Shown piece by piece: positions 47,633-58,973 of a stretch of 64,000 nucleotides of DNA. The DNA is from Streptomyces scopuliridis RB72 (lineage in GTDB: Bacteria; Actinomycetota; Actinomycetes; Streptomycetales; Streptomycetaceae): NCBI RefSeq assembly GCF_000718095.1, contig NZ_JOEI01000008.1, forward strand, positions 1-64,000. Direction: 5' to 3'. Positions within the stretch are counted from its first letter, which is position 1. The number at the start of each line of letters is the position of its first letter. The notes below the pieces were generated by a model. That model had not been told where the DNA came from, ran no database searches, and saw nothing but the letters and a program-made list of their open reading frames with translations. The translations under genes and the position numbers were made by a program.

Positions 47633-48475
47633 TCAGAGAACGCGGACCGCGCCGCTCGGCGGGTCCCAGTCCAGGGACTTCTTCACTACACCCGAGCTGG
47701 GGTTCTGCGCGCCGATGAACTCGCCGCCGCCGGCGTAGATCGCGGTGTGGTACGCGCTGCCCGCGCCGCCCCAGTAGAGGATGTCGCCCGGCTGGAGGTT
47801 GCTCAGGGAGACCTGGGTGCCGGCCGTCGACTGGTCCTGCGAGACGCGCGGCAGGTCGACGCCGATCTGGCGGTACGCGGCCTGGACGAGAGCGGAGCAG
47901 TCCCAGGCGTTCGGGCCCGTCGAGCCCATGATGTACGCGTCGCCGAGCTGGGCCTGGGCGAAGGCGAGCACGGCGGCCGCGGAGCCGGTCGCCTGCGAGG
48001 TGGCCTTCGAGGCCGTGGAGGCGGTCGAGCCGGAGTTCGAGGAGGACGACGCCGACAGCGTCGTGCGCTCCGCGGTGCGGGACGCGCGCTCGGCGGCGGC
48101 CTTGGCGCGGGCTTCTTCGGCCCTCTTCGCCTCGGCCTTCTTCTTGGCCTCGGCCTTGCGCTCCGCCTCGGCCTTGGCCTTCTTGGCGGTCTGTGCGGCC
48201 GTGGACGCCGCGGCGTCCTGCTGGGCGCGCAGGTCCAGGGAGTTCGCGACGCGCTGCGTGGCCTCGGCGGACCGCGCGAAGTCGCCGGCGAGCCCGGAGG
48301 TGAGCGTGGGCATTTCGATGGTCTGGGTGGTCACCGGCTCGGCGTTCGCCGGGCCCGCGGCACCGGCGACCGCGATGGTGCTGAGGACGCCACCGGCAAC
48401 TCCACTACGGAGGACGACTTTCGACGCGCTGCGGCGGGGCTTCCGGTGGCTGGGTATGTGAGCGGTGTGGGACAT
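47633..48475 (-). CDS. Secreted NlpC/P60 peptidoglycan endopeptidase
   Basis: 280 residues. Signal region about 1-46, an Ala/Lys/Glu-rich coiled coil (about 85-135), a Ser/Thr linker, then an NlpC/P60 domain with Cys in WDCSALVQAAYRQ, His in YHTAIYAG and a final polar residue. It cleaves D-Glu-mDAP-type stem peptides during growth or division, like RipA. ATG 48475 is chosen because the signal peptide begins there. Confidence 0.92.
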   Translation of the reverse strand: MSHTAHIPSHRKPRRSASKVVLRSGVAGGVLSTIAVAGAAGPANAEPVTTQTIEMPTLTSGLAGDFARSAEATQRVANSLDLRAQQDAAASTAAQTAKKAKAEAERKAEAKKKAEAKRAEEARAKAAAERASRTAERTTLSASSSSNSGSTASTASKATSQATGSAAAVLAFAQAQLGDAYIMGSTGPNAWDCSALVQAAYRQIGVDLPRVSQDQSTAGTQVSLSNLQPGDILYWGGAGSAYHTAIYAGGGEFIGAQNPSSGVVKKSLDWDPPSGAVRVL

Positions 48476-48751
48476 GAGACCTACGGCTATCAGGTGGGAC
48501 CTGGTTCCCGTCAAGCAAGGTGTGTTGCGCCACAGTTACGTTCGGAATCTGTGAATCCGCTTAGCCTCGGGTCTTATTGACGCCGTAACGGGCAAACCGG
48601 GCATGCGTGATCATGGCTGTGATCACGGTCTTTCCGATAAAGGTCCGAATTGCCCGCCACTTACCACCCCTTCACACTCATGGCCAAGCCCTCTTGTCTT
48701 GACGGTTGAGTGGAGTGGTACAGGTCACAGGATGGTCACCACTCGGCAGTC

Positions 48752-48817
48752 GGAACGATCACGGAGCCCGCTCGGAACGATCACGGAGTCCGCTCGGGGT
48801 GATCGCGGGGTCCTCCG
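48752..48817 (+). repeat. Three 22-base imperfect repeats upstream of nuo
   Basis: Units at 48752-48773 and 48774-48795 differ by one base; the third (48796-48817) is more divergent. Core GGAACGATCACGGAG. They may be binding sites for a regulator of either divergent gene, or plain tandem duplications. Confidence 0.7.
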
Positions 48818-49194
48818 GCGCGCTCGCGCGCCTCTCCGTGGACGTCTCTATGGACGTCCGCCGGGCTGTCCCGGTTGCTCGTGAATGCGTGCACGTGTCC
48901 ACGTCGGTCCGTACTTTCCCCTCGCGCGGGTGACCGCCGAGCCCTGTATCACGGTATAATGTTTCATTGCAAATTTGCTTGTACGGTGCATCGCTTGATA
49001 GAGCAACGCACCCCCGACCAGCGGAAACGGATTCGGTTGTCACATCTGGTGACCGCTCGGCCGCTTCACGTATGAAGATCACCGCTCATCCGACTTCATG
49101 ATCCTTCGTCGGGTGGTGGAGATCACAAAGCCGTTGCTGTACCCCGTGTCGCAGATCACAGACCACCGGGCATAGGATGCGGGGCAGTCGGGCT

Positions 49195-49210
49195 TGTGAA
49201 CTGCCTCACA
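49195..49210 (+). promoter_or_regulatory. Rex operator upstream of nuoA
   Basis: TGTGAACTGCCTCACA matches the Streptomyces Rex consensus TGTGAACNNNTTCACA with one mismatch. It lies 93 bases before nuoA. Rex represses respiratory genes when NADH is low relative to NAD+ and releases when NADH rises, which fits an operon that oxidises NADH. Confidence 0.7.
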
Positions 49211-49302
49211 TGTACGCGATCTTCAGGGATCGTGGCGAGGCGGTGAGGCGAACCGCCCGGTGCGATCCAACGGTCAAGGACGACTGGAAGGAGCTGAGGG
49301 GC

Positions 49303-49662
49303 GTGAATTCCTACGCACCCATCCTCGTGCTCGGCGCCCTCGGGGCTGGGTTTGCGATCTTCTCCGTGGTCATGGCCACGCTTATCGGCCCAAAGCGCTA
49401 TAACCGGGCCAAAATTGAAGCGTACGAGTGTGGCATCGAACCCACGCCGACGCCGGCCGGAGGCGGCCGTTTTCCCATCAAGTACTACCTGACGGCGATG
49501 CTCTTCATCATCTTCGATATCGAGGTCGTCTTCCTTTACCCCTGGGCCGTCACCTTCGACTCCCTGGGGATTTTCGGGCTCGTGGAGATGCTGCTCTTCG
49601 TGCTCACCGTCTTCGTCGCCTACGCGTATGTGTGGCGGCGCGGCGGTCTGGAATGGGACTAA
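49303..49662 (+). CDS. nuoA: NADH-quinone oxidoreductase subunit A
   Basis: 119 residues, three membrane helices. [10 protein letters not shown] and [17 protein letters not shown] are the NuoA signatures around the quinone-channel cleft. GTG 49303 has AAGGAG 8 bases upstream; the longer open frame upstream is not conserved. First gene of the 14-gene operon and first after the Rex site. Confidence 0.96.
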   Translation: MNSYAPILVLGALGAGFAIFSVVMATLIGPKRYNRAKIEAYECGIEPTPTPAGGGRFPIKYYLTAMLFIIFDIEVVFLYPWAVTFDSLGIFGLVEMLLFVLTVFVAYAYVWRRGGLEWD

Positions 49663-49681
49663 AGGGGCTGAGGGGCCACCA

Positions 49682-50236
49682 ATGGGACTCGAAGAGAAGC
49701 TGCCGAGCGGTTTTCTGCTGACCACCGTCGAACAGGCCTCGGGCTGGGTGCGGAAGTCATCCGTCTTCCCCGCGACCTTCGGCCTCGCCTGCTGCGCCAT
49801 CGAGATGATGACGACCGGCGCCGGTCGGTACGACCTGGCGCGGTTCGGCATGGAGGTCTTCCGCGGTTCGCCGCGCCAGGCCGATCTGATGATCGTGGCC
49901 GGGCGGGTGAGCCAGAAGATGGCGCCGGTTCTGCGGCAGGTCTATGACCAGATGCCCAACCCCAAGTGGGTGATCTCCATGGGGGTTTGCGCATCATCGG
50001 GCGGAATGTTCAATAATTACGCGATTGTCCAGGGTGTGGATCACATTGTCCCTGTCGACATCTATTTGCCCGGCTGCCCACCACGCCCCGAGATGCTGAT
50101 GGACGCCATTCTCAAGCTCCACCAGAAGATCCAGAGCTCCAAGCTCGGGGTCAACGCGGAGGAAGCGGCCCGTGAGGCGGAGGAAGCGGCTCTCAAGGCG
50201 CTCCCGACGATCGAGATGAAGGGGTTGCTGCAGTGA
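49682..50236 (+). CDS. nuoB: NADH-quinone oxidoreductase subunit B
   Basis: 184 residues. Holds cluster N2 ligands in [16 protein letters not shown] and PGCPPRP. This [4Fe-4S] cluster passes electrons to menaquinone. The C-terminal Glu/Ala-rich tail is usual in actinobacteria. ATG 49682; overlaps nuoC by 4 bases. Confidence 0.97.
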   Translation: MGLEEKLPSGFLLTTVEQASGWVRKSSVFPATFGLACCAIEMMTTGAGRYDLARFGMEVFRGSPRQADLMIVAGRVSQKMAPVLRQVYDQMPNPKWVISMGVCASSGGMFNNYAIVQGVDHIVPVDIYLPGCPPRPEMLMDAILKLHQKIQSSKLGVNAEEAAREAEEAALKALPTIEMKGLLQ

Positions 50237-50970
50237 CCGGCGACCAGGGATCCGGAGGGCGGCCCTCCGGAAACAACGTTCCGTCCGCGCGCGAGGACAC
50301 CGCCGAGCCCATCCGCGTACAGAAGGGCATGTTCGGCGCCAACAACGGCGGCGACACCTCCGGTTACGGCGGGCTCGTCAGGACCGTGATGCTGCCGGGC
50401 GCCTCCGCCCGGCCGTACGGCGGCCCCGGCGGGTCCTTCGACGAGATCGCCGACGAGCTCGAAGGCGCGCTGGAGGAGCAGGGACTCGTCCCGGAGAACG
50501 CCATCGAGAAGACGGTCGTCGACCGCGACGAACTCACCTTCCACATCGCCCGCGAGCATCTCGTCCAGGTGGCGCGCACCCTGCGCGACGACCCGGCGCT
50601 GCGCTTCGAGCTCTGTACGGGGGTGTCGGGCGTCCACTACCCCGGCGACAAGGGCCGAGAGCTGCACGCCGTGTACCACCTGCGTTCGCTCACTCACAGC
50701 CGGTTGATCCGGGTCGAGGTGTCCGCGCCGGACGCCGACCCGCATGTGCCGTCCCTGGTCGAGCTCTATCCGACCAACGACTGGCACGAGCGCGAGACGT
50801 ACGACTTCTTCGGGCTGATCTTCGACGGCCACCCCGCCCTGACCCGGATCATGATGCCGGACGACTGGCAGGGCTTCCCGCAGCGCAAGGACTATCCGCT
50901 CGGCGGCATCGCCATCGAATACAAGGGCGCCCAGATCCCGGCTCCGGACCAGCGGAGGTCGTACTCCTGA
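50233..50970 (+). CDS. nuoC: NADH-quinone oxidoreductase subunit C
   Basis: 245 residues. About 75 residues of Gly-rich N-terminal extension, then the 30-kDa subunit fold ending in [21 protein letters not shown] and RKDYPLGG. Peripheral-arm subunit packing against NuoD. GTG 50233 overlaps nuoB; ends with ATG of nuoD at 50970. Confidence 0.96.
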   Translation: MTGDQGSGGRPSGNNVPSAREDTAEPIRVQKGMFGANNGGDTSGYGGLVRTVMLPGASARPYGGPGGSFDEIADELEGALEEQGLVPENAIEKTVVDRDELTFHIAREHLVQVARTLRDDPALRFELCTGVSGVHYPGDKGRELHAVYHLRSLTHSRLIRVEVSAPDADPHVPSLVELYPTNDWHERETYDFFGLIFDGHPALTRIMMPDDWQGFPQRKDYPLGGIAIEYKGAQIPAPDQRRSYS

Positions 50971-52301
50971 TGTCTGCATCCCACGCACCCCACGCCACGC
51001 CCCGCGCGACCACCGAGGGCACCGTCTACACGGTCACCGGCGGCGACTGGGACGAGGTCGTCCAGACCGCGGCCAAGGCCGACGACGAGCGGATCGTCGT
51101 CAACATGGGTCCCCAGCACCCCTCCACCCACGGAGTGCTGCGGCTGATCCTGGAGATCGAGGGCGAGACCGTCACCGAGGCCCGCTGCGGCATCGGCTAT
51201 CTGCACACCGGCATCGAGAAGAACCTCGAATTCCGCAACTGGACGCAGGGCACCACCTTCGTCACGCGCATGGATTACCTGACGTCGTTCTTCAACGAGA
51301 CGGCGTACTGCCTGGGCGTGGAGAAGCTGCTCGGCATCGAGGACGCCGTCCCGGACCGGGCCACGCTCATCCGCGTCCTGCTGATGGAGCTGAACCGGCT
51401 CTCCTCGCACCTCGTCTGTATCGCCACCGGCGGTATGGAGCTGGGCGCGACGACGATCATGATCTACGGATTCCGTGATCGTGAACTGATTCTCGATGCC
51501 TACGAGCTGATCACCGGCCTGCGGATGAACCACGCGTTCATCCGCCCCGGCGGACTCGCCCAGGATCTGCCCCCGGGCGCTGTCGACTACCTGCGCGAGC
51601 TGCTGAAGAAGCTGCGGAAGAACCTGCCGGAGTACGACAAGCTCGCCACCGGCAACCCGATCTTCAAGGCCCGTATGCAGGACGTCGGCTACCTCGATCT
51701 GACCGGCTCCATGGCCCTGGGCGCCACAGGACCGATCCTGCGCTCCGCCGGGCTCCCGCACGATCTGCGCAGGAGCGACCCGTACTGCGGCTACGAGACC
51801 TTCGACTTCGAGGTCCCGACCGCCGACACCTGCGACGCGTACGGCCGCTTCCTCATCCGTCTTGAGGAGATGCGCCAGTCGCTGCGGATCGTCGAACAGT
51901 GCCTGGACCGGCTGGAGCCGGGCCCGGTGATGGTCGCCGACAAGAAGATCGCCTGGCCCGCGCAGCTCGCGCTCGGCCCCGACGGTCTGGGCAACTCGCT
52001 CGACCACATCAAGAACATCATGGGCACGTCCATGGAGGCTCTGATCCATCACTTCAAGCTGGTGACGGAGGGCTTCCGGGTCCCGCCGGGACAGGCGTAC
52101 GCCGCCGTGGAGTCGCCCAAGGGCGAGCTGGGCGTGCATGTCGTCTCCGACGGCGGCACGCGCCCGTACCGGGTCCACTTCCGCGATCCGTCCTTCACCA
52201 ATCTCCAGGCCATGGCGGCGATGTGCGAGGGCGGCCAGGTCGCCGACGTCATCGTCGCCGTCGCGTCCATCGACCCCGTGATGGGAGGCGTCGACCGGTG
52301 A
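50970..52301 (+). CDS. nuoD: NADH-quinone oxidoreductase subunit D
   Basis: 443 residues. [20 protein letters not shown] near the N-terminus and the quinone-site His/Tyr region of the 49-kDa family; remote relative of [NiFe] hydrogenase large subunits. Forms the menaquinone pocket with NuoB. Overlaps nuoC and nuoE by 1 and 4 bases. Confidence 0.97.
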   Translation: MSASHAPHATPRATTEGTVYTVTGGDWDEVVQTAAKADDERIVVNMGPQHPSTHGVLRLILEIEGETVTEARCGIGYLHTGIEKNLEFRNWTQGTTFVTRMDYLTSFFNETAYCLGVEKLLGIEDAVPDRATLIRVLLMELNRLSSHLVCIATGGMELGATTIMIYGFRDRELILDAYELITGLRMNHAFIRPGGLAQDLPPGAVDYLRELLKKLRKNLPEYDKLATGNPIFKARMQDVGYLDLTGSMALGATGPILRSAGLPHDLRRSDPYCGYETFDFEVPTADTCDAYGRFLIRLEEMRQSLRIVEQCLDRLEPGPVMVADKKIAWPAQLALGPDGLGNSLDHIKNIMGTSMEALIHHFKLVTEGFRVPPGQAYAAVESPKGELGVHVVSDGGTRPYRVHFRDPSFTNLQAMAAMCEGGQVADVIVAVASIDPVMGGVDR

Positions 52302-53077
52302 CCACCACACCGCCCAACGCAGAGGTGAGCCTGGGGATGCCACAGCTCCCCGCTCCCGACTACCCGGCCGATGTACGTGCCAGGCTGGAAGCGGACGCCA
52401 AGGAGATCATCGGCCGCTACCCCGGCTCCCGGTCCGCGCTGCTTCCGCTGCTGCACCTCGTGCAGGCCGAGGAGGGGTTCGTCTCCCGTACGGGGATGGC
52501 CTTCTGCGCGGAGCTGCTCGAACTGACCACCGCCGAGGTCACGGCCGTCGCGACCTTCTACTCGATGTACCGCCGCAAGCCGAGCGGTGACTACCAGGTC
52601 GGGGTCTGCACCAACACGCTCTGCGCGGTGATGGGCGGCGACGCCATCTTCGACGCGCTGAAGGAGCACCTCGGCGTCGGCAACAACGAGACGACCGAGG
52701 ACGGCAAGGTCACCCTCGAACACATCGAGTGCAACGCGGCCTGCGACTTCGCGCCCGTCGTGATGGTGAACTGGGAGTTCTTCGACAACCAGACGCCGGA
52801 CAGCGCCAAGCGGCTCGTCGACGACCTGCGTGACGGACATACCGTCCAGCCCACCCGCGGCGCCCCCCTGTGCACGTACAAGGAGACCGCGCGCATCCTC
52901 GCCGGCTTCCCCGACGCGCGCCCCGGCGCCGTCGAGGCCACCGGCGGCGCCGGGCCCGCGTCGCTGGCCGGCCTGCGGCTGGCCAAGGGCGAGGCACCCC
53001 AGCGGGTGGTACGGCCCCGGGACGGCGCGCATCCGCAGGACGATTCGCAGCCCGGCGCAGCCGAGGAGGGGAAGTGA
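52298..53077 (+). CDS. nuoE: NADH-quinone oxidoreductase subunit E
   Basis: 259 residues. Thioredoxin-like domain with [2Fe-2S] ligands in CTNTLC and CNAAC (cluster N1a), then an Ala/Gly/Pro-rich C-terminal tail of about 80 residues. GTG 52298 overlaps nuoD; the larger open frame upstream is inside nuoD. Confidence 0.96.
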   Translation: MTTTPPNAEVSLGMPQLPAPDYPADVRARLEADAKEIIGRYPGSRSALLPLLHLVQAEEGFVSRTGMAFCAELLELTTAEVTAVATFYSMYRRKPSGDYQVGVCTNTLCAVMGGDAIFDALKEHLGVGNNETTEDGKVTLEHIECNAACDFAPVVMVNWEFFDNQTPDSAKRLVDDLRDGHTVQPTRGAPLCTYKETARILAGFPDARPGAVEATGGAGPASLAGLRLAKGEAPQRVVRPRDGAHPQDDSQPGAAEEGK

Positions 53078-54438
53078 TGACGATGGCCGCCGCGCTCAAC
53101 GAGAACGGGACCAGCCCCGAGAAGATCCTCGCGCCCGTCCTGTCCGCCTTCTGGGACCAGCCGGAGTCCTGGACGCTGGAGACCTACGAGCGGCACGAAG
53201 GGTACGAGGGTCTGAAGAAGGCCCTCGCCATGCCGCCCGACGACGTCATCGCGTACGTCAAGGACTCGGGCCTGCGCGGCCGAGGCGGCGCAGGCTTCCC
53301 CACCGGCATGAAGTGGCAGTTCATCCCGCAGGGCGACGGCAAGCCGCACTATCTCGTCGTCAACGCGGACGAGTCGGAGCCGGGCACCTGCAAGGACATC
53401 CCGCTCCTCTTCGCCAATCCGCACTCCCTCATCGAGGGGATCGTGATCGCCTGCTACGCGATCCGCTCGCAGCACGCGTTCATCTATCTGCGCGGCGAGG
53501 TCGTCCCCGTACTGCGCAGGGTGCACGAGGCGGTGCGCGAGGCCTACGCGGCGGGGTATCTCGGCAAGAACATCCTGGGCAGCGGGCTCGATCTCGATGT
53601 GATCGTGCACGCGGGCGCGGGCGCGTACATCTGCGGGGAGGAGACCGCGCTGCTCGACTCCCTGGAGGGCCGTCGCGGACAGCCCCGGCTGCGTCCTCCC
53701 TTCCCGGCGGTGGCGGGCCTCTACGCCTGCCCCACTGTGGTGAACAACGTCGAGTCCATCGCGTCCGTTCCCGCGATCCTCAACCGCGGCAAGGACTGGT
53801 TCAAGTCGATGGGCAGCGAGAAGTCCCCGGGCTTCACGCTCTACTCGCTCAGCGGCCATGTCACCAGCCCCGGCCAGTACGAGGCCCCGCTCGGCGTCAC
53901 GCTGCGGCAGCTGCTCGACATGAGCGGCGGCATGCGGGCGGGCCACCGGCTCAAGTTCTGGACACCGGGCGGCTCTTCGACCCCGATGTTCACCGACGAG
54001 CACCTCGATGTCCCGCTGGACTACGAGGGAGTGGGCGCGGCCGGCTCCATGCTCGGCACGAAAGCGCTCCAGTGCTTCGACGAGACCACCTGCGTCGTAC
54101 GGGCCGTCACCCGCTGGACCGAGTTCTACGCCCATGAGTCCTGCGGCAAGTGCACGCCATGCCGTGAAGGCACGTACTGGCTCGTTCAGTTGCTGCGCGA
54201 CATCGAGGACGGCAAGGGACAGCTGTCCGACCTCGACAAGCTCAACGACATCGCCGACAACATCAACGGCAAGTCCTTCTGCGCGCTCGGTGACGGCGCC
54301 GCGTCCCCGATCTTCTCCTCGCTCAAGTACTTCCGCGAGGAGTACGAGCAGCACATCACCGGCAAGGGCTGCCCCTTCGACCCCGCGAAGTCCACCGTCT
54401 GGGCAGACCGGAACCCGCACCTGGAGGTGAACGCATGA
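53077..54438 (+). CDS. nuoF: NADH-quinone oxidoreductase subunit F (NADH/FMN binding)
   Basis: 453 residues. Glycine-rich [14 protein letters not shown] binds NADH and FMN; [4Fe-4S] ligands in [12 protein letters not shown] and a later Cys. Accepts hydride from NADH. ATG 53077 has GAGGAGGGG upstream and overlaps the nuoE stop by one base. Confidence 0.97.
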   Translation: MTMAAALNENGTSPEKILAPVLSAFWDQPESWTLETYERHEGYEGLKKALAMPPDDVIAYVKDSGLRGRGGAGFPTGMKWQFIPQGDGKPHYLVVNADESEPGTCKDIPLLFANPHSLIEGIVIACYAIRSQHAFIYLRGEVVPVLRRVHEAVREAYAAGYLGKNILGSGLDLDVIVHAGAGAYICGEETALLDSLEGRRGQPRLRPPFPAVAGLYACPTVVNNVESIASVPAILNRGKDWFKSMGSEKSPGFTLYSLSGHVTSPGQYEAPLGVTLRQLLDMSGGMRAGHRLKFWTPGGSSTPMFTDEHLDVPLDYEGVGAAGSMLGTKALQCFDETTCVVRAVTRWTEFYAHESCGKCTPCREGTYWLVQLLRDIEDGKGQLSDLDKLNDIADNINGKSFCALGDGAASPIFSSLKYFREEYEQHITGKGCPFDPAKSTVWADRNPHLEVNA

Positions 54439-56978
54439 CCGTGACGACAAGCGCTCCCTCCGGCGGCGGCGAGGCGGCGGTCCCGCCCGAGGATCTCGTC
54501 TCGCTGACGATCGACGGCATCGAGATCTCCGTCCCCAAGGGGACCCTGGTGATCCGCGCCGCCGAACTGCTCGGCATCGAGATCCCGCGCTTCTGCGACC
54601 ATCCGCTCCTCGACCCGGCCGGCGCCTGCCGCCAGTGCATCGTCGAGGTGGAGGGCCAGCGCAAGCCGATGGCCTCCTGCACGATCACCTGCACCGACGG
54701 CATGGTCGTCAAGTCGCAGCTGACCTCGCCGGTCGCCGAGAAGGCCCAGCGCGGGGTGATGGAGCTGCTGCTCATCAACCACCCGCTGGACTGCCCGGTC
54801 TGCGACAAGGGCGGAGAGTGCCCGCTCCAGAACCAGGCCATGCAGGTCGGCGACCCGGACACCCGCTTCGAGGGCAAGAAGCGCACGTTCCAGAAGCCCG
54901 TCCCGATCTCCACCCAGGTGCTGCTGGACCGTGAGCGGTGTGTGCTGTGCGCGCGCTGCACGCGGTTCTCCAACCAGATCGCGGGCGACCCGATGATCGA
55001 GCTGATCGAGCGGGGCGCGCTCCAGCAGGTCGGCACCGGCGAGGGCGACCCCTTCGAGTCGTACTTCTCCGGGAACACCATTCAGATCTGCCCGGTCGGG
55101 GCGCTGACCTCGGCCGCGTACCGCTTCCGCTCCCGCCCGTTCGACCTGGTGTCCTCGCCGAGCGTCTGCGAGCACTGCGCGGGCGGCTGCGCCACCAGGA
55201 CCGACCACCGGCGCGGCAAGGTCATGCGGCGGCTGGCCGCCAATGACCCCGAGGTCAACGAGGAATGGCTGTGCGACAAGGGGCGGTTCGGCTTCCGCTA
55301 CGCGCAGAAGCCCGACCGGCTCACCACTCCGCTCGTACGCAACGAGGACGGCGTCCTCGAACCGGCGAGCTGGCCCGAGGCGCTGGAGGCCGCCGCCCGC
55401 GGTCTGAGCGCCGCGCGCGGCCGGGCGGGAGTGCTCGCCGGTGGCCGGCTCACCGTTGAGGACGCCTACGCCTACGCCAAGTTCGCCCGGGTCGTCCTCG
55501 ACACCAACGACATCGACTTCCGCGCGCGCGTGCACAGCACCGAGGAAGCCGACTTCCTGGCCGCCCATATCGCGGGCCACGGCCGCGACCTGGACGGTAC
55601 GGGGCTCACGTACACCACGCTGGAGAAGGCCCCGGCCGTGCTGCTCGCGGGCTTCGAGTCCGAGGAGGAGGCGCCCGGCGTCTTCCTGCGGCTGCGCAAG
55701 GCGCACCGCAACCACGGCCAGCGCACGTTCTCGCTCGCCACGTACGCCACCCGCGGTCTGGAGAAGGCCGGCGGCACGCTGCTGCCGGCCGCGCCCGGCA
55801 CCGAGACCGAGTGGCTGGACGCGCTGGCGGCCAACCCCGTCAGCGCCGGACTCGAAGGGGACGGCGAACGCGCCTCCCAGGCGCTGCGCGAGCCGGGCGC
55901 CGTGATCGTCGTCGGCGAGCGGCTCGCGGCCGTCCCCGGCGGGCTCACCGCCGCCGCGCGGGCCGCCACCGCGACCGGCGCGAAGCTGGTGTGGATCCCC
56001 CGGCGGGCCGGCGAGCGCGGCGCGGTGGAGGCGGGCGCGCTCCCGTCACTGCTGCCCGGCGGCCGTCCCGCCACCGACCCGCGGGCCCGTGAGGAGACCG
56101 CGGCGGCCTGGGGCGTACGCGAACTGCCGCACCACTACGGCCGCGACACCGGCCAGATCATCGAGGCCGCCGCCACCGGCGAGCTGGCCGCCCTGGTCGT
56201 CGCGGGTGTCGAGGTCGCGGATCTGCCCGACCCGGCGGGCGCGCGGGCCGCGCTGGACGCAGTCGGCTTCCTCGTCTCGCTGGAGCTGCGGCCGAGCGAG
56301 GTCACCGAGCGGGCCGATGTGGTCTTCCCGGTCGCCGCCGTCGCGGAGAAGTCCGGCACGTTCCTCAACTGGGAGGGCAGGGCACGGCTGTTCGAGGCCG
56401 CGCTGAAGCCGGAGCAGATGACCCGGCGCCTGGCCCCGGCCGACGCGCGCGTGCTGCACATGCTGGCCGACACGCTCGCCGCCACCGCGGCCGCCGACGG
56501 GATCGGCGACTTCGGACTGCCGGACCTGCGGGCCGTACGCACCGAGCTGGACCGGCTCGGCCGCTGGGAGGGACCGCGCGCCACCGAGCCGCTGGAATCG
56601 TCCCGTCCGGTGCCCAGGCCCGGCGACGGCGAGGCGGTCCTCGCGGGCCACCGGCTCCTGCTCGACCTCGGCCGTCTCCAGGAGGGCGACGACGCGCTGG
56701 CCGGCACCCGGCACGCGGCGGTCGCCCGGCTCTCCGCCACGACGGCCGCCGAGACGGGCGTCAAGAACGGCGACGAGCTGTCCGTCACCGGCCCGTTGGG
56801 CACGGTCACGCTCCCGCTCCAGGTCACGGAGATGCCGGACCGGGTGGTCTGGCTGCCGCTCAACTCGACGGGCGGCGGGGTCCTCGCGGACACCGGCTCC
56901 CGCCCCGGCACGCTCGTCCGTATCGGCCCGGCCGAGGCAAGGGACGCGGCCACGGAAGCACCGGAGGTGCGCGCATGA
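54435..56978 (+). CDS. nuoG: NADH-quinone oxidoreductase subunit G
   Basis: 847 residues. N-terminal ferredoxin-like domain with ligands in [15 protein letters not shown] and [12 protein letters not shown], then [10 protein letters not shown], then a molybdopterin-oxidoreductase-like fold without cofactor. Carries electrons through several Fe-S clusters from NuoF. The C-terminus is Ala/Glu/Arg-rich. Confidence 0.96.
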   Translation: MTVTTSAPSGGGEAAVPPEDLVSLTIDGIEISVPKGTLVIRAAELLGIEIPRFCDHPLLDPAGACRQCIVEVEGQRKPMASCTITCTDGMVVKSQLTSPVAEKAQRGVMELLLINHPLDCPVCDKGGECPLQNQAMQVGDPDTRFEGKKRTFQKPVPISTQVLLDRERCVLCARCTRFSNQIAGDPMIELIERGALQQVGTGEGDPFESYFSGNTIQICPVGALTSAAYRFRSRPFDLVSSPSVCEHCAGGCATRTDHRRGKVMRRLAANDPEVNEEWLCDKGRFGFRYAQKPDRLTTPLVRNEDGVLEPASWPEALEAAARGLSAARGRAGVLAGGRLTVEDAYAYAKFARVVLDTNDIDFRARVHSTEEADFLAAHIAGHGRDLDGTGLTYTTLEKAPAVLLAGFESEEEAPGVFLRLRKAHRNHGQRTFSLATYATRGLEKAGGTLLPAAPGTETEWLDALAANPVSAGLEGDGERASQALREPGAVIVVGERLAAVPGGLTAAARAATATGAKLVWIPRRAGERGAVEAGALPSLLPGGRPATDPRAREETAAAWGVRELPHHYGRDTGQIIEAAATGELAALVVAGVEVADLPDPAGARAALDAVGFLVSLELRPSEVTERADVVFPVAAVAEKSGTFLNWEGRARLFEAALKPEQMTRRLAPADARVLHMLADTLAATAAADGIGDFGLPDLRAVRTELDRLGRWEGPRATEPLESSRPVPRPGDGEAVLAGHRLLLDLGRLQEGDDALAGTRHAAVARLSATTAAETGVKNGDELSVTGPLGTVTLPLQVTEMPDRVVWLPLNSTGGGVLADTGSRPGTLVRIGPAEARDAATEAPEVRA

Positions 56979-58375
56979 CCGCCCTCGCCCAACTCGCGGC
57001 GGCCCCGGGGACCGTCCTCGCCGTCGAGGACCTGTCGATGTTCGGCCGCGACCCGTGGTGGCTCGTGGTCGTCAAGGCCGTGTTCTGCTTCGCGTTCCTG
57101 CTGCTGACCGTGCTCTTCGCCATCGTGTGGGAGCGCAAGGTCGTCGCCTGGATGCAGCTGCGCATCGGCCCGAACCGGCACGGCCCCTGGGGCATGCTCC
57201 AGTCGCTCGCCGACGGCGCCAAGCTGATGTTCAAGGAAGACATCATCGTCAAGCGCGCGGACAAGGTGGTCTACGTCCTCGCGCCGATCATCGCCGCGGT
57301 GCCCGCGTTCATGGCGATCGCCGTGATCCCGTTCGGACCGGCCGGCAACGAGGTCTCGATCTTCGGCCACCGCACCACGATGCAGCTGACCGACCTGCCG
57401 ATCGCGATGCTCTACATCCTCGCGGTCGCCTCGGTCGGGATCTACGGCATCGTCCTCGCGGGCTGGTCCTCGGGATCGACGTATCCGCTGCTCGGCGGGC
57501 TTCGCTCGTGCGCGCAGATGATCTCGTACGAGATCGCCATGGGCGCCGCGTTCGCGTCGGTGTTCCTCTACTCGGGGTCGATGTCGACCTCGGCGATCGT
57601 CGAGGCCCAGGCCGACCGCTGGTTCATCATCCTGCTGCCGGTCTCCTTCATCATCTACATCGTCACGATGGTGGGCGAGACCAACCGCGCCCCCTTCGAC
57701 ATGCCGGAGTCCGAGGGCGACCTCGTCGGCGGCTTCAACACCGAGTACTCATCGATCAAGTTCGCGATGTTCATGCTCGCCGAGTACATCAACATGGTCA
57801 CCGTCTCGGCCGTCGCGGCCACGCTCTTCCTCGGCGGCTGGCGCGCTCCGTGGCCGATCTCCACCTTCTGGGAGGGCGCGAACCACGGCTGGTGGCCGCT
57901 GCTCTGGTTCGTCGTCAAGGTCCAGCTGCTGCTCTTCTTCTTCATCTGGCTGCGCGGCACGCTGCCGCGCGTGCGCTACGACCAGCTGATGAAGCTCGGC
58001 TGGAAGGTCCTGATCCCGGTCTCGGTGGTCTGGCTGATGGTCGTCGCGACCGTACGGGCCCTGCGCAACGAGAACTACGGCTTCCAGTCGATCGTGCTGT
58101 ACGTCCTCGGGGCGGTCATCGCGATCCTGCTGCTCTCCTTCGTCGTGGACATCTTCCGCGACAGGAAGGAGAAGGCCGCGGCGGCGAGCGCGCCGGAACC
58201 CCCGGCCTTCGACCCGATGGCGGGCGGATTCCCCGTACCGCCGCTGCCGGGACAGGAGTTGCCGCCCGTACCGCGCAGGCGGCCACGACGTGACCGCGAG
58301 CTGATTGTCAGTGGCGGGGGCAATACTGTGAGTGACGGTACCGAGAGTGACGGAAAGGAGGCTGACAGTGTCTGA
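56975..58375 (+). CDS. nuoH: NADH-quinone oxidoreductase subunit H
   Basis: 466 residues, eight membrane helices plus a C-terminal tail of about 75 residues (Pro/Glu-rich) not found in E. coli. [20 protein letters not shown] and FNTEYSS are the quinone-tunnel signatures. Overlaps nuoG by 4 and nuoI by 8 bases. Confidence 0.96.
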   Translation: MTALAQLAAAPGTVLAVEDLSMFGRDPWWLVVVKAVFCFAFLLLTVLFAIVWERKVVAWMQLRIGPNRHGPWGMLQSLADGAKLMFKEDIIVKRADKVVYVLAPIIAAVPAFMAIAVIPFGPAGNEVSIFGHRTTMQLTDLPIAMLYILAVASVGIYGIVLAGWSSGSTYPLLGGLRSCAQMISYEIAMGAAFASVFLYSGSMSTSAIVEAQADRWFIILLPVSFIIYIVTMVGETNRAPFDMPESEGDLVGGFNTEYSSIKFAMFMLAEYINMVTVSAVAATLFLGGWRAPWPISTFWEGANHGWWPLLWFVVKVQLLLFFFIWLRGTLPRVRYDQLMKLGWKVLIPVSVVWLMVVATVRALRNENYGFQSIVLYVLGAVIAILLLSFVVDIFRDRKEKAAAASAPEPPAFDPMAGGFPVPPLPGQELPPVPRRRPRRDRELIVSGGGNTVSDGTESDGKEADSV

Positions 58376-58973
58376 CTCTTCGCCGGGGGACATCCCGCGT
58401 CCCCCCCGGAATCCGGTGGCCGGCTTCGGCGTGACCTTCAAGGCCATGTTCAAGAAGCGGCTGACCGAGCAGTACCCGGAACAGCAGAAGGTGACGGCGC
58501 CGCGCTTCCACGGCCGGCATCAGCTGAACCGGCATCCGGACGGGCTGGAGAAGTGCATCGGCTGCGAGCTGTGCGCCTGGGCGTGCCCGGCGGACGCGAT
58601 CTATGTGGAGGGCGCGGACAACACGGACGAGGAGCGCTACTCCCCGGGGGAGCGCTACGGCCGCGTCTACCAGATCAACTACGCGCGCTGCATCCTGTGC
58701 GGTCTGTGCATCGAGGCCTGCCCGACCAGGGCGCTCACGATGACCAATGACTTCGAGCTGGCCGACAGCTCCCGCGAGAACCTGATCTATACGAAGGAGC
58801 AGCTTCTCGCGGGCCTTCAGGAAGGCATGGTCGAGACGCCGCACTCGATCTTCCCGGGCACCGACGAACAGGACTACTACCGGGGGCTGGTCACCGAGGC
58901 CGCGCCGGGTACGGTCCGGCAGGTCGCGGTGAGCAAGGGCGAGAAGCCGACGGACGAGGAGGCCGGTGCATGA
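58368..58973 (+). CDS. nuoI: NADH-quinone oxidoreductase subunit I
   Basis: 201 residues. Two [4Fe-4S] motifs [12 protein letters not shown] and [12 protein letters not shown] (clusters N6a and N6b). GTG 58368 is favoured by the strong GGAAAGGAGG 6 bases upstream; ATG 58332 would add 12 residues inside nuoH. Confidence 0.95.
   Translation: MSDSSPGDIPRPPRNPVAGFGVTFKAMFKKRLTEQYPEQQKVTAPRFHGRHQLNRHPDGLEKCIGCELCAWACPADAIYVEGADNTDEERYSPGERYGRVYQINYARCILCGLCIEACPTRALTMTNDFELADSSRENLIYTKEQLLAGLQEGMVETPHSIFPGTDEQDYYRGLVTEAAPGTVRQVAVSKGEKPTDEEAGA

Larger units (their letters stand above)
48476..49302. other. 827-base intergenic region between NlpC/P60 gene and nuoA
   Basis: No credible gene is seen. 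It holds a perfect 8-base-arm hairpin at 48606-48627 (CGTGATCA/TGATCACG), three degenerate 22-base repeats at 48752-48817 (GGAACGATCACGGAG core), an AT-rich patch with TATAAT at 48955-48960, and the Rex site at 49195. Promoters for both divergent genes must lie here. Confidence 0.6.

Noticed and set aside
48476..48700. ydaO-type cyclic di-AMP riboswitch in the leader of the NlpC/P60 gene
   Set aside because: The conserved ydaO core segments were not found by eye; only a simple GTGATCA hairpin is present. A covariance-model search would settle it.
52591..54450. 619-codon antisense frame opposite nuoE/nuoF
   Set aside because: No start context or domain; mirrors codon bias of the nuo genes.
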